This document shows, in pieces, positions 1-9,431 of a stretch of 64,000 bases of DNA. How positions within the stretch are numbered: the first letter of the stretch is position 1; each line of letters begins with the position of its first letter. The position numbers and the translations under genes were made by a program. The stretch is from the NCBI GenBank assembly GCA_002742845.1, contig DLUH01000001.1:437291-501290 (forward strand), in the 5' to 3' direction. The notes under the pieces are model-generated. The model made no database searches, had not been told where the DNA came from, and was given only the letters and a program-made list of their open reading frames with translations. The DNA is from Sulfurovum sp. UBA12169 (lineage in GTDB: Bacteria > Campylobacterota > Campylobacteria > Campylobacterales > Sulfurovaceae).

Positions 1-52
1 ATAAATATTGGTATAATAATAACCTAATTTAACTACAGAAGGACTAAACAAC

Positions 53-580
53 ATGTTTGGAAGAAGACAGTCAAAAAGATACGATATCTCTCAAGAAGTG
101 ATGGATACATACAACTATGCAAAAATCACTACAAATAAAGGTGTTATCTGGGTAAAACTCTATCATGATGATGCTCCCAATACAGTGGCAAACTTTGCAT
201 ATTTGGCAAATGAAGGATTTTACAATAACTTGAAATTCCATAGGGTTATTCCGGGGTTTATGGCACAAGGCGGCTGCCCACATTCAGGTCTTTCAGGCAC
301 AGGAATGCCAGGAACCGGAGGGCCGGATTGGTGCATAGATTGCGAAACGGATACCAGCACGCACCGCCATAGACGCGGCGCACTTTCCATGGCGCATGCA
401 GGTCCAAATACAGGAGGAAGCCAGTTTTTCATTACCTTTGTGCCGACTCCTCATCTTGACGGTGTTCATACCGTATTTGGCGGGATTGAAGAGGGGGATA
501 CCGAAAGCTTTATGGTGCTTGACACTATCAAGCAAAATGATGATATCGTGTCTATTGAGATCGTTGCCTCAAAAGCATAA
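53..580 (+). CDS. Cyclophilin-type peptidyl-prolyl cis-trans isomerase
   Basis: A 175-residue cyclophilin, expected to isomerise Xaa-Pro bonds in the cytoplasm. The fold runs from about residue 23 to 172. [13 protein letters not shown] (62-74) carries the catalytic Arg64 with Phe69 and Gln72, GSQFFITF (122-129) and [11 protein letters not shown] (134-144) close the active site. The position that is Trp in cyclosporin-sensitive eukaryotic members is His134, as in many bacterial ones. There is no signal peptide; the first 20 residues are polar and basic. An AGAAGGA site lies 8 bases before the ATG and a TATAAT box is visible at 12-17, so this looks like a single-gene unit with its own promoter. 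The next gene starts 200 bases later. Confidence 0.95.
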   Translation: MFGRRQSKRYDISQEVMDTYNYAKITTNKGVIWVKLYHDDAPNTVANFAYLANEGFYNNLKFHRVIPGFMAQGGCPHSGLSGTGMPGTGGPDWCIDCETDTSTHRHRRGALSMAHAGPNTGGSQFFITFVPTPHLDGVHTVFGGIEEGDTESFMVLDTIKQNDDIVSIEIVASKA

Positions 581-781
581 TGGTATTTTAAAAATATTTT
601 TCCTTTATTCCATATCCTCTGACAGGGAATACATACTGCACGTATGCACTTGTATCGGAGTCGGGGGTTTCTTTTTTGCTTTTTGAGAAAAGCAGGCAAA
701 AGTCGTCGTGGTGAACGCCATTGAAAATGAAGCGATTCGAGAGCCGCGGCACTATTTATTATTAATCAGTGGGAGCATTAG

Positions 782-2680
782 ATGTTTGGATATTACAGAG
801 TTGGAGCCGGAGTAAACAAAACGGTTGTGGGCAATCCTGCGAAAAATGCCAAAGAAATTTTAACACTTATCCATGAAGCCCATGCCAAAGAGGTCAGTGT
901 CATTGTATTTCCGGAGCTTACACTTACAGGATACACTGCCGGTGATCTTTTGCTCAATCAAACTCTCATTGCCAAGCAACAAGAGTCACTTGAAAATATC
1001 TTGAAAACTACTGAAAAAATAAATACGATTGCTATTTTCGGGATAGCCCTCATTTATGCCGACAGACTCTACAACTGCGCACTGGTCGTACAGGCGGGCA
1101 GCATACTCGGAATTGTGCCCAAAAGCTATCTGCCCAATAAAAAAGAATTTTATGAAAAACGCCAATTTACAAGCGGCAGGGATATCGTGCAAAGCACAAT
1201 CGGGCTTCTAGGTAAAGAGGTGCCTTTTGGTGTAGACTTGCTCTTTAGCGATAGTAAAGATATGACATTTGGAGTAGAATTGTGCGAAGATCTTTGGGCA
1301 GTAACACCTCCAAGCAACCACATGGCAAGCAACGGCGCAAATCTACTCTTTAATCTCTCAGCAAGCAATGAGCTTGTAGGCAAATCAGAATACCGCGAAG
1401 AGCTGGTGCGCACACAAAGCGCACGCTGTATGGCCGCATATGTGTATAGTTCAGCAGGAGTGGGTGAATCCACCACTGATACTGTTTTTGGAGGGCATAG
1501 CATTATCAGCGAATACGGTACAACTTTAGTTCAAAATGAACGTTTTAGTTTGCAAAATACACTTATCACAGCCGATGTTGATCTTGAGCGATTAAGATGG
1601 CTAAGGCTAAACGAATCAAGCTTTTGTGACGGAAGACACAAAAAAACAAGAATCATCAAAGTGGCGCCAATGCCCAAGATCAGCAAACTTCAACGCGATA
1701 TCAACCCCACCCCTTTCGTTCCTTCGCGCTATGCAGAAAAAAAACGCCGTTGTGAAGAAATTGTTCATATTCAAGCCCATGGACTAATAAAGCGTATGAG
1801 TCATGCGCATATCAAAAAAGCAGTGATTGGGGTATCGGGAGGACTGGATTCTACCCTTGCCCTGCTTTCCACACATAAAGCTTTTGAGATCATGGGATGG
1901 GAACACAAAAATATTATCGCTGTGACCATGCCGGGTTTTGGCACGACCAGCCGCACCAAATCAAATGCCATCAAACTGTGTAAAGCACTGGGGGTTACGC
2001 TTAAAGAGATAGATATCACCGACATCTCCCTTAAAGAGTTTGAAGCTATCGAGCATGATAAAAATATATATAGCGTCACTTATGAAAACGTACAGGCCCG
2101 TGCAAGAACTTCCATGCTTATGAATCTGGCAAACAAAGAAGGAGGCTTGGTCATAGGCGCGGGGGATCTTAGCGAGATTGCTCTGGGGTGGAGCACGTAC
2201 AACGGAGATCACATGAGTATGTATGCCCTTAATTGCGGCATCCCTAAAACGCTTATCAAATATGTGATTGAATTCTTTATGGCCGAAGAAAATATCTCTT
2301 CTATCCTCAAAGATATCCTCGATACCCCCATCTCTCCGGAGTTGCTCCCGCACGATGAAGATACCATTTCACAAGAAACCGAAGCAATCGTCGGCCCCTA
2401 TGAACTCCATGATTTTTTCTTGTATCATATTATTAAATATGGAGCAAAACCGAGCAAGGTGCTTTTTCTTGCCCAAAAAGCATTTGATAGCGCTTATGAC
2501 AAAGAAACAATTAAAAAATGGCTTGCCCTCTTCATCAAACGCTTCTTTACTCAGCAGTTCAAGAGAAGCTGTATGCCTGACGGTCCCAAAGTGGGGACCA
2601 TCTGCCTCAGCCCCAGAGCTGACTGGAGAATGCCCAGTGATGCGGATGAGGAAGCCTGGCTGGAGGAGCTGCATTCATGA
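782..2680 (+). CDS. nadE: Glutamine-dependent NAD+ synthetase
   Basis: Two-domain enzyme of 632 residues making NAD+ from deamido-NAD+, with ammonia taken from glutamine. The N-terminal nitrilase-type glutaminase (about 1-290) shows the triad Glu45 (FPELTLTG), Lys114 (IVPKSYLP) and Cys168 (VELCEDLW). The C-terminal synthetase (about 320-632) has the PP-loop SGGLDS at 352-357 and the family motif around ALGWSTYNGDH. The length matches the long, two-domain class rather than the ammonia-only class of about 270 residues common in some relatives. GGGAG precedes the ATG. The stop overlaps the next start by four bases (ATGA), so the DUF502 gene is probably translationally coupled. Confidence 0.95.
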   Translation: MFGYYRVGAGVNKTVVGNPAKNAKEILTLIHEAHAKEVSVIVFPELTLTGYTAGDLLLNQTLIAKQQESLENILKTTEKINTIAIFGIALIYADRLYNCALVVQAGSILGIVPKSYLPNKKEFYEKRQFTSGRDIVQSTIGLLGKEVPFGVDLLFSDSKDMTFGVELCEDLWAVTPPSNHMASNGANLLFNLSASNELVGKSEYREELVRTQSARCMAAYVYSSAGVGESTTDTVFGGHSIISEYGTTLVQNERFSLQNTLITADVDLERLRWLRLNESSFCDGRHKKTRIIKVAPMPKISKLQRDINPTPFVPSRYAEKKRRCEEIVHIQAHGLIKRMSHAHIKKAVIGVSGGLDSTLALLSTHKAFEIMGWEHKNIIAVTMPGFGTTSRTKSNAIKLCKALGVTLKEIDITDISLKEFEAIEHDKNIYSVTYENVQARARTSMLMNLANKEGGLVIGAGDLSEIALGWSTYNGDHMSMYALNCGIPKTLIKYVIEFFMAEENISSILKDILDTPISPELLPHDEDTISQETEAIVGPYELHDFFLYHIIKYGAKPSKVLFLAQKAFDSAYDKETIKKWLALFIKRFFTQQFKRSCMPDGPKVGTICLSPRADWRMPSDADEEAWLEELHS

Positions 2681-3327
2681 ATAATTTCAACCCCCTTAAA
2701 CATTTTATAGAAACCGTTCTTCAGGGACTGTTTGGACTATTGCCTATTGTTATCGTTATGGTGGTGATACTTTGGCTTTACGGGAAGATAGACCTTCTTG
2801 TGGGCTTGATATTTAAAACGGTTGGATTTACTCCGGAGAACCATCAATTTTTATGGTTTTTATTGGCTATTGTGGTTTTTTTGCTTCTGCTCTATTTCAT
2901 CGGTCATTTTATGAAGACAAGACTGGCCGGCTTTTTTGAGTCACTGCTTGGAAAAATACCGGGTTACTCAACCATCAAAGACATTATAGGCATCTTTAAC
3001 TCTTCCAAACAGGGAGAAAATAAAGTTTTGGTAGTAGCGATACGGGGATTTGCCAATGAAGGGTACAACATAGGACTAATGTATTCACAAAAAGAAAGCA
3101 TCATCAAAGACCACTATACCGTCTCCTTGTCAATGTCCCCCATCCCAAACGGCGGATATATGTTCGAAGTACACAAAGACAATATCTTTGTTATACAAAA
3201 TGCAACATTTGATGACAATTTACAGTACTTGCTTTCTATGGGCGTCAAAAGTTTTGCGGAAATACTTAGAATACCGCCAAAAGATCCAAGCGAATTTGTG
3301 GTATTGAGTGATTGGTTAAAGAAATAA
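2677..3327 (+). CDS. DUF502 family inner-membrane protein
   Basis: A 216-residue membrane protein of the DUF502 family, whose function is not established. Two strong hydrophobic helices are visible at about residues 14-36 and 56-78, followed by the family's conserved PGYSTIKDIIG segment (about 94-105) and a soluble beta-rich C-terminal half containing SMSPIPNGGYMFEV. It overlaps nadE by four bases and is probably cotranscribed with it, but nothing in the sequence ties it to NAD metabolism. No RBS distinct from the nadE tail is needed for such a coupled start. Confidence 0.88.
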   Translation: MNNFNPLKHFIETVLQGLFGLLPIVIVMVVILWLYGKIDLLVGLIFKTVGFTPENHQFLWFLLAIVVFLLLLYFIGHFMKTRLAGFFESLLGKIPGYSTIKDIIGIFNSSKQGENKVLVVAIRGFANEGYNIGLMYSQKESIIKDHYTVSLSMSPIPNGGYMFEVHKDNIFVIQNATFDDNLQYLLSMGVKSFAEILRIPPKDPSEFVVLSDWLKK

Positions 3328-3446
3328 ACCAAACGCTCGTATAAAAATTAAACGAAAAAACTTTACGAATATACACAAAAGATATCAAAAATAACATTAT
3401 TAAGATAAATTATTTATACATAAGGAAAAAAAATCAAAAAAACAGC

Positions 3447-3594
3447 TACAATATAACTTGAAGAAAGATGAGGTTCGAGTTCATCTGTCGTGTGTAAAGT
3501 ATATTGCTAGACCCCGAAAGACTCTCTCCGATTTTAGATTCCACTTAGTATTAAGTGTAAATTAAAGGGTTCAACCCCGATCAAAGGTATAACA
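3447..3594 (+). promoter_or_regulatory. Promoter and long 5' leader of the cold-shock gene
   Basis: TACAAT at 3447-3452 is a good -10 box, which would start the mRNA near 3459 and leave a leader of about 135 bases. The leader contains several short inverted repeats: CACTTA/TAAGTG separated by four bases at about 3542-3557 and GGGTT/AACCC just before the gene. Long structured leaders are typical of cold-shock mRNAs, where they control stability and translation with temperature. That role is inferred here. Confidence 0.5.
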
Positions 3595-3813
3595 ATGGCA
3601 GAATTAGTCAAGGGAACAGTAAAATGGTTTAACGATGAAAAAGGTTACGGATTCATCCAACAAGAAAATGGTGGAAGCGATGTGTTTGTACACTTTCGTC
3701 AGATCAACAATGTAGGCGGAGGACGTGTATCACTTGCTGAAGGTCAAGCGGTAACATTCGAAATCGGTCAAGGTCAAAAAGGACCTCAAGCTGAGAACGT
3801 AACACCGCTCTAA
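3595..3813 (+). CDS. Cold-shock domain protein (CspA family)
   Basis: A 72-residue single cold-shock domain. The RNA-binding motifs RNP1 (KGYGFIQ, 16-22) and RNP2 (DVFVHF, 29-34) are both intact, and the opening VKGTVKWFN is diagnostic. Such proteins bind single-stranded RNA and act as RNA chaperones. The gene stands alone, with a long leader upstream and a strong hairpin terminator directly downstream, so it is likely a highly expressed monocistronic transcript. Confidence 0.97.
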   Translation: MAELVKGTVKWFNDEKGYGFIQQENGGSDVFVHFRQINNVGGGRVSLAEGQAVTFEIGQGQKGPQAENVTPL

Positions 3814-3823
3814 TCGTATTTTG

Positions 3824-3853
3824 GATGCAGGCTTCATGGCCTGCATCTTCTTT
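3824..3853 (+). terminator. Rho-independent terminator after the cold-shock gene
   Basis: GATGCAGGC at 3824-3832 and GCCTGCATC at 3839-3847 form a perfect 9-bp stem with a 6-base loop, followed by TTCTTTATT. It lies between convergent genes, and the opposite strand is less T-rich, so it mainly serves the + strand transcript. Confidence 0.85.
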
Positions 3854-3866
3854 ATTCATTCTTTTT

Positions 3867-5300
3867 TTAATAATCTATTTTCAGCTCTTTATCATACGAA
3901 ATCTCAAACAATACTTCTATCATTTTACTCTCATTAGCTTTTAAATCAAGCTTTATCTCTATACGCCCCTCTTTAAGTTCTTTATATTCAATTTTTTCTG
4001 AAGAAGAGACACTTAATAGTTTTACTTTGATCTCCTCCGCAGAAGACACAGGAATGCGTTCAGTGACTATAAGTGTTTTAGGCTTATCTGATTTATTGGT
4101 TACCTCTAGGATAAAGCCGTCTTTTTTGCGCGCAATATTCCCAAAAAAACCCGTATTTTTTTCATTTTGCACTATAGGCTTGCGTAAAACCTGAATATCT
4201 TCTTCTGCTTTTGCATAGAGCCGATATGCCCCCTCATAGTATTCACCCGCGGCATTATCATTGATGATTTCTTCTTTGGATTTTATTTTCCATTGATTGG
4301 AATCTATTTGATATGCGGGCTCAAAAGTACAAAGCGTATAAGGCATTGTGCCGGCATAAGGATAAACGTGTATTTTACACTCTACAGATGCAGTCCATGA
4401 TACCACGGGCACATCAACGGCTGCTCCCAAAGAAGGCAGGGAGAGATTTTCGACTTTGTATGTTCTGGCATCCTCATAAGAAGCTTCTATGGATGCGGAT
4501 TCATCAGCCATCATCGCTTCAGATACCATAGCATCATTTTTTGCCATGGGTGCCATTTTTGTCATTACCGCTCTATGCTCTTTGGGGACTTGAGGAGCAT
4601 ATTTACTCACTATCCATGGTGCAAAATGAATAGGATTAATATACCTGTGGGCAGTTCGATAATAAAACATGGCTCTGTCGGCTTTTATGTCTATCCCGCT
4701 GCGATTGAGTATTGAGAGATACTGTGTCACTTCTATATGATTTTCATCCAAAAACTCAGCTTCATAAAAATTTGAAAAATTTATTTGCCCGTGAGGAAAG
4801 GTGAGTTTTATCTCTTCTTCACACTCTTTTGCCAAATAAAGCGGATTGGCTGATTGCGTCTGGCCGGAAAATGCTTCTTCTTCCATAGCAAATGCGGTTT
4901 TGAGCTTCTCTTGCTCCAGTAACAAGCCGGCACTTTCCTCACCTATCATTTTGGCTCCCTCAATCCATGACTGGGGATCGAAAACTCCGGATTTCGGAAA
5001 CGAGATAAGTTTATCAAGCATTTTCAGTTTTTCGCTTGTCAACACAAGTGCCTGCTTTGTCTTTTGATGAGCAAGAAATTCTTGGCAGAGCCTCTCTGCA
5101 TCCGGACATATCTGCTGTTTTTTAAATAAGAGCTCATCGCCTTTGCAGCTTGCCTTGACACCCTCGGCAAACCCCAAATAACCATTTTGAGGAGTAAACG
5201 TATAAACCGCAGTATCTTGATAAACATTTAAAGCAGAAGCATGGCCAAGAGCTGAAGCGCATAAAAATCCCGCTCCCATTTTTTTTAAAGAGAGACGCAT
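3867..5300 (-). CDS. DUF4139-family secreted/periplasmic protein
   Basis: A 477-residue exported protein. Residues 1-23 form a Sec signal peptide (KKMGAGFLCASALGHASA, likely cut after ASA). A short N-terminal beta segment (24-75) is followed by a helical part (about 75-130) and a long beta-rich C-terminal region (about 190-477) matching the DUF4139 family, with ITERIPVSS-type strand near the end as in mucoidy-inhibitor-like proteins (VTERIPVSSAEEI). The biochemical role is unknown. An Ala/Met-rich loop around residues 250-275 is an odd, low-complexity insert. It is probably cotranscribed with nothing: the cytochrome gene behind it ends 40 bases upstream of its start and may be in the same unit. 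Confidence 0.75.
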   Translation of the reverse strand: MRLSLKKMGAGFLCASALGHASALNVYQDTAVYTFTPQNGYLGFAEGVKASCKGDELLFKKQQICPDAERLCQEFLAHQKTKQALVLTSEKLKMLDKLISFPKSGVFDPQSWIEGAKMIGEESAGLLLEQEKLKTAFAMEEEAFSGQTQSANPLYLAKECEEEIKLTFPHGQINFSNFYEAEFLDENHIEVTQYLSILNRSGIDIKADRAMFYYRTAHRYINPIHFAPWIVSKYAPQVPKEHRAVMTKMAPMAKNDAMVSEAMMADESASIEASYEDARTYKVENLSLPSLGAAVDVPVVSWTASVECKIHVYPYAGTMPYTLCTFEPAYQIDSNQWKIKSKEEIINDNAAGEYYEGAYRLYAKAEEDIQVLRKPIVQNEKNTGFFGNIARKKDGFILEVTNKSDKPKTLIVTERIPVSSAEEIKVKLLSVSSSEKIEYKELKEGRIEIKLDLKANESKMIEVLFEISYDKELKIDY

Positions 5301-5340
5301 AAAAACATTCCTTCAAAGCAAGATGGATTATTATAACTAA

Positions 5341-5709
5341 TTATTGCAGACTGTCACTTTTTTCCTGAGCAATTAGATAAAGCTTGTTTTTTTTCTGAAT
5401 AAAATCATAGATCGCTTTAACCTCTTCATCGGTGAGATAATAACGAGGCATGATCTCATGATAGCCGTTGACACTCTCTATCATCCTGTCAAGACTTTTT
5501 TTTCGTATATCCGATCCGGAGATTGTGTTTGTTATATGCTTCTCTTTCAGTTCAAATATAATGGTGCCCGACCCATCTTCGCCATGGCATTGGGCACAGC
5601 TTATTCCCCGCGGATTATTGTAAAGCATTTCCCCGTATTCATAATGTGAGATAAAATCCTCACCGGCATGAAGCATAACAAACGGCAAGACAAACCATAC
5701 TTTCTTCAT
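5341..5709 (-). CDS. Small monohaem c-type cytochrome
   Basis: A 122-residue periplasmic cytochrome c. Residues 1-16 form a signal peptide. The haem is attached at CAQCH (38-42), with Met86 in EIMPRYYLT the likely sixth ligand, the spacing of class I cytochromes. It would carry single electrons in the periplasm, for example to a terminal oxidase or reductase; the partner cannot be told from context. It lies directly upstream of, and in the same direction as, the DUF4139 gene with a 40-base gap. Confidence 0.88.
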   Translation of the reverse strand: MKKVWFVLPFVMLHAGEDFISHYEYGEMLYNNPRGISCAQCHGEDGSGTIIFELKEKHITNTISGSDIRKKSLDRMIESVNGYHEIMPRYYLTDEEVKAIYDFIQKKNKLYLIAQEKSDSLQ

Positions 5710-5747
5710 TGCATCCTCTAAATTTTATTGCCCTAAACTATTTTTGA

Positions 5748-5753
5748 TATAAT
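5748..5753 (+). promoter_or_regulatory. Extended -10 box for folD
   Basis: TGATATAAT (box proper at 5748-5753) is an extended -10 element 26 bases before the folD ATG, in the gap between the divergent cytochrome gene and folD. No clear -35 is visible, as is common in Campylobacterota. Confidence 0.55.
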
Positions 5754-5778
5754 ACCCTAAAAATGTAAAGAGAGTACA

Positions 5779-6624
5779 ATGCAACTGATTGACGGTAAAG
5801 CTTTGGCCCAAAAAGTGGAAAATTATGTGGAGACAGAGGTAGAAAAACTCAAAAAAGAAAAGAATATCGTTCCCGGACTTGCGGTTATTCTTGTGGGTGA
5901 TGATCCTGCGAGTCATGCGTATGTCAAAATGAAAGCAAAGGCTTGTGAAAAAGTAGGATTCTACTCTATCACACACAGTATGCCTGAAACAATCAGCCAA
6001 GATGAGATTATTGCTACCATAGAGATGATGAATACCAATCCGCGGATTGACGGTATTTTGGTTCAGCTCCCCCTTCCTAAGCATATAGATACAACCAAAA
6101 TTCTAGAAGTGATCGATCCAAAAAAAGATGTCGATGGCTTTCATGCCTACAATGTGGGCCGACTGATGACCGGATTGGACAGTTTTGTTGCCTGTACACC
6201 GCTGGGAGTCATGAAAATGTTTGAAGAGTACCAAATTGATCTTCAGGGAAAAGATGTTTGTGTTGTAGGTGCAAGCAATATCGTAGGCAAGCCCATGGCA
6301 AGCCTGCTGCTCAACGCCAATGCCACCGTAACCATCACCCATATCTACACCAAAGACCTCAAAGCACACACTTCCAAAGCGGATATAATCGTGGTTGGCG
6401 TGGGAGTACCCGGGCTTATCAAGGAAGATATGGTTAAAGAAGGTGCCGTTGTGATAGATATCGGCATTAACCGTATAGCAGACGGTTCGCTTGTTGGAGA
6501 TGTCGACTTCAAACATGTTGCGCCCAAATGCTCATTTATTACTCCTGTGCCGGGCGGCGTGGGGCCAATGACAATCGCTATGCTTCTTTCCAATACTCTC
6601 AAATCAGCCAAACAAAGGTCTTAA
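5779..6624 (+). CDS. folD: Methylenetetrahydrofolate dehydrogenase / methenyl-THF cyclohydrolase
   Basis: Bifunctional 281-residue enzyme that interconverts 5,10-methylene-, methenyl- and 10-formyl-tetrahydrofolate with NADP. Tyr48 and Lys52 in SHAYVKMKAKAC are the active-site pair, VQLPLPKH (about 94-101) is the first signature, the nucleotide fold contains VVGASNIVGKPMA (about 160-172), and PVPGGVGPMTIAML near residue 258 is the second signature. AAAGAGAG precedes the ATG. The signal peptidase gene begins at the base after its stop codon, so folD, lepB, rpiB and perhaps apt form one operon. Confidence 0.97.
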   Translation: MQLIDGKALAQKVENYVETEVEKLKKEKNIVPGLAVILVGDDPASHAYVKMKAKACEKVGFYSITHSMPETISQDEIIATIEMMNTNPRIDGILVQLPLPKHIDTTKILEVIDPKKDVDGFHAYNVGRLMTGLDSFVACTPLGVMKMFEEYQIDLQGKDVCVVGASNIVGKPMASLLLNANATVTITHIYTKDLKAHTSKADIIVVGVGVPGLIKEDMVKEGAVVIDIGINRIADGSLVGDVDFKHVAPKCSFITPVPGGVGPMTIAMLLSNTLKSAKQRS

Positions 6625-7596
6625 GTGAAAAAAACTTTTTCAGCTTTTTATAGATTTTCAACATCGTGGACAGGAACGGTCATCATCGTTCTCATGCTTA
6701 TCTTTTTTGTAGCACAATCGTTTGTCATTCCCAGCGGTTCGATGAAACGAACACAGCTAATAGGCGATTTTCTCTTCGCTAAAAAATTTAGTTACGGTAT
6801 CCCTATTCCTCATTTGCCATGGCTAGAGATTCCTCTTTTACCCGATTTCAATAATAATGGACACCTTCTTGAAGGCCCAAGGCCGCAAAGAGAAGATATT
6901 GTTATCTTTCGTTATCCCATAAATCCAAAGATACATTACGTAAAGCGTTGTGTAGCCGTAGGAGGAGATGAACTTTTATATACCGACAAAAAGCTGATGA
7001 TCCATTTTCATGAAGGCGATGCATATATAAGAGCAAACTATTCTGAGGAAAAAATTATCTCCATCAACGACAAACTATGGGTGGTGAACCCCTATATGGA
7101 TAAATTTCCGGGCATCCAATATATCCCTGAAGGATTGAGTATCTTTGAAATGCTGTTGCACTATTATGCAAACAATAAAGAGATAGATATGTCGCCCGTC
7201 TATGTGCCCGAACTTGAAGCCCCTGCGTATGATGTGGGATTCAAAACAATCAATGCATTTTACAAGAAAGTTGAAGACGACCACTACTATATGATAGGCG
7301 ACAATCGCGAAAACTCCAACGATAGCCGTTTTTGGGGTTCGGTACCCTACAAGCTGATCGTAGGAAAACCATGGATGATCTATATGAGCTTAGAACACCG
7401 CACCTATGAACAGGTGCTCAAAGGTGATGAATATGGCGGAGGCAGAGACCATGCCGGACTTGAACGTGTCTGTAAACATATTGATATTGCCTCAAAAGAA
7501 TGTGAAGCGCTTTGGAATAATCAGCGCTATACGGTGCGCTGGGGGCGGGTAGGAAGACGCATAGAATCCCTGGAGCGGGAACAACCCATAGAATAA
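6625..7596 (+). CDS. lepB: Signal peptidase I
   Basis: Membrane-bound serine/lysine protease of 323 residues that removes Sec signal peptides. One N-terminal transmembrane helix (about 17-33) is followed by IPSGSM with catalytic Ser39, and by YVKRCVAVGGDE with the general base Lys107. GDNRENSNDSR starts at 225. The stretch between about 118 and 215 is longer than in E. coli-type enzymes and looks like a family-specific insert in the periplasmic beta domain. The start is GTG, abutting the folD stop. The C-terminal 50 residues are charged and also beyond the core fold. Confidence 0.95.
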   Translation: MKKTFSAFYRFSTSWTGTVIIVLMLIFFVAQSFVIPSGSMKRTQLIGDFLFAKKFSYGIPIPHLPWLEIPLLPDFNNNGHLLEGPRPQREDIVIFRYPINPKIHYVKRCVAVGGDELLYTDKKLMIHFHEGDAYIRANYSEEKIISINDKLWVVNPYMDKFPGIQYIPEGLSIFEMLLHYYANNKEIDMSPVYVPELEAPAYDVGFKTINAFYKKVEDDHYYMIGDNRENSNDSRFWGSVPYKLIVGKPWMIYMSLEHRTYEQVLKGDEYGGGRDHAGLERVCKHIDIASKECEALWNNQRYTVRWGRVGRRIESLEREQPIE

Positions 7597-7607
7597 GAAG
7601 GAAGATC

Positions 7608-8066
7608 ATGAAAAAATTTTACATTGCAACCGACCATGCAGGCTTTGAAATAAAAGAGTTTGTAAAAGAGTACGTGCGTTCACTGGGGCATGAGATCATA
7701 GATTTGGGGCCGGATTCTTCCCAAAGAGTCGATTATCCCGATTATGCAAAAAAATGCGCTTATGCGGTTCTGGAAGACTCCGGCAGTTTTGGAATTCTTA
7801 TTTGCGGCACAGGCATAGGCATTTCTATTGCTGCCAATAAAGTACCGGGTATCCGCGCTGCTCTTTGCCATGATGCCTACACAGCACAAATGACAAGAGC
7901 ACACAATGATGCAAATATCCTTTGCTTTGGCGAAAGAGTGGTAGGCAAAGGGGTTATAGAAAGTATGATCGATGCGTTTTGCCAAACGGAGTTTGAAGGC
8001 GGCAGACATACCGGACGTGTCGGGAAAATAGAAGGAAGCTGTTCTTTTGGGGCGAACCTGGGATAG
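7608..8066 (+). CDS. rpiB: Ribose-5-phosphate isomerase B
   Basis: A 152-residue RpiB that interconverts ribulose 5-phosphate and ribose 5-phosphate in the pentose phosphate pathway. ATDHAGFEIK (7-16) binds phosphate, Cys66 in LICGTGIGIS is the catalytic base, and RAHNDANIL closes the substrate site. It follows lepB by 11 bases with an AAGGAAG ribosome site, in an apparent folD-lepB-rpiB operon. Confidence 0.96.
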   Translation: MKKFYIATDHAGFEIKEFVKEYVRSLGHEIIDLGPDSSQRVDYPDYAKKCAYAVLEDSGSFGILICGTGIGISIAANKVPGIRAALCHDAYTAQMTRAHNDANILCFGERVVGKGVIESMIDAFCQTEFEGGRHTGRVGKIEGSCSFGANLG

Positions 8067-8136
8067 ACTCGGTTCCATTCGGCAACCGAGGATTCATCAA
8101 AAGCAAATATTATACTATAAAATATGAAGGAAACAT

Positions 8137-8682
8137 ATGAATACCTTAAGCGATAAAGAGAAAGATATTCTCTTAAACAGTATTCGAGATATTCCGGATT
8201 TTCCAAAACCTGGAATCATCTTTAAGGACATTACTACATTATTGGGGGATCCCGAAGCGCTGAACACACTCATGGATCATCTTACTGAGCGTTATTTGGA
8301 CTATGATCTGGATTTTATTGCAGGCATTGATGCACGGGGATTCATCTTTGGTTCCATATTGGCAGACAGACTGGGTATCGGTTTTGTACCCGTACGTAAA
8401 AAAGGTAAGCTTCCCTACACAACCGTAGCAGAGAAATACTCTCTTGAATACGGTTTTGATGAGGTAGAGATACACATTGATGCGTTTAGAGGGGAAAAGG
8501 AAGCCAAAGTTCTTCTTGTGGACGACCTCATCGCCACAGGAGGAACTGCCAAAGCTGCGGTTAATCTCATCAACAAAGTGGGCGCAAAATGCGTAGAAGC
8601 CTGCTTTATTATGGAACTTGGATTTCTAAATGGGCGCGAAGGATTCGACACGCAAGTTTATTCTGTACTGCAAATCGACTAA
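8137..8682 (+). CDS. apt: Adenine phosphoribosyltransferase
   Basis: A 181-residue purine salvage enzyme that makes AMP from adenine and PRPP. The PRPP-binding motif [14 protein letters not shown] lies at 125-138 and the flexible substrate loop around RKKGKLPY (87-94). IDARGFIFG (64-72) is the conserved family segment. It follows rpiB by 70 bases, with GAAGGAAAC before the ATG and an AT-rich TATACTATAAAAT stretch that may add a promoter. Confidence 0.97.
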   Translation: MNTLSDKEKDILLNSIRDIPDFPKPGIIFKDITTLLGDPEALNTLMDHLTERYLDYDLDFIAGIDARGFIFGSILADRLGIGFVPVRKKGKLPYTTVAEKYSLEYGFDEVEIHIDAFRGEKEAKVLLVDDLIATGGTAKAAVNLINKVGAKCVEACFIMELGFLNGREGFDTQVYSVLQID

Positions 8683-8742
8683 ATTGATTTTGGGTTAACA
8701 CACCTAGAACCAAGATCGCCCCCCCCTCAAAAGATTTGGATC

Positions 8743-9429
8743 TTAAAAGTGTGGGATCATCTTTAGTATATTTTGCATCTCTTTTTTTGGAGCCTGGACC
8801 AATAGCGGATTTGCTGCAGGATCCAGCCACAAGAGAATCTCTTTGATCTGCGTTTCACCCATAACAGTACATCCGGCCGTAGGAATATCTTTGATATGGA
8901 TAAAAATGCACGAACCGGCACCTTTTTTTTTCTGAGCATTGTGCGCCACCACAATACCGTATTCGTAGTAATTTTTAGGAAACTTCATCGTTTCATAACT
9001 TTGATATTCTTTTTTAATTTCACTGCTATCTACAATCTGATTATAAAACTTTGAATTCACATCATCTACACAATGGTCCGTTTCTTTGTAAACCTTGTAC
9101 GGATAAGCTGTCTTTAGCGGGGCATATCCAAACCCCTGCTCCAGCCTGAAGATACCCGCAGGAGATCTTCCGTCACCTTCTTTTTTTATAGTAGCCGCAT
9201 CTTTGGGTATCTTATGCAATCCAAGTCCCCATCCCATGCCGTTTCTGCCTATCTTAACATCAATGGCATCGCCTACTTTTTCCCACTGATTATGACGAAA
9301 CTCATAACGTTGCAATACAGCGGCAGGCGACTCCCATGTTTGGGACGTGACCACCAAAAGCTGTTTATGCTCTGCCTTTTGCGCACAAAAAAGCAAAAGA
9401 GGGAAACAGAGTGCGACTAAAATCTTCAT
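8743..9429 (-). CDS. L,D-transpeptidase-fold (YkuD) periplasmic protein
   Basis: A 228-residue exported protein with a signal peptide at 1-16. The YkuD catalytic motif is present: His178 in CIFIHI and Cys187 in TAGCTVM, the H-x8-Cys arrangement of enzymes that cross-link peptidoglycan or tether proteins to it. GDGRSPAGIF (86-95) is the matching N-terminal motif of the YafK/YkuD-like group. A perfect AGGAGG lies 11 bases before the ATG; its complement forms the spacer of the divergent nhaC-type promoter. It is convergent with apt, with a C8 tract (8719-8726) between the two stops. Confidence 0.88.
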   Translation of the reverse strand: MKILVALCFPLLLFCAQKAEHKQLLVVTSQTWESPAAVLQRYEFRHNQWEKVGDAIDVKIGRNGMGWGLGLHKIPKDAATIKKEGDGRSPAGIFRLEQGFGYAPLKTAYPYKVYKETDHCVDDVNSKFYNQIVDSSEIKKEYQSYETMKFPKNYYEYGIVVAHNAQKKKGAGSCIFIHIKDIPTAGCTVMGETQIKEILLWLDPAANPLLVQAPKKEMQNILKMIPHF

Positions 9430-9431
9430 TG

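Noticed and set aside
3471-3490. tRNA-like GGTTCGAG word in the cold-shock leader
   Set aside because: No acceptor stem or anticodon arm can be drawn around it; it is part of an ordinary leader hairpin.
8719-8726. C8 homopolymer as a phase-variation tract
   Set aside because: It lies between the stop codons of convergent apt and the transpeptidase gene, so length change would not alter either protein or an obvious promoter.
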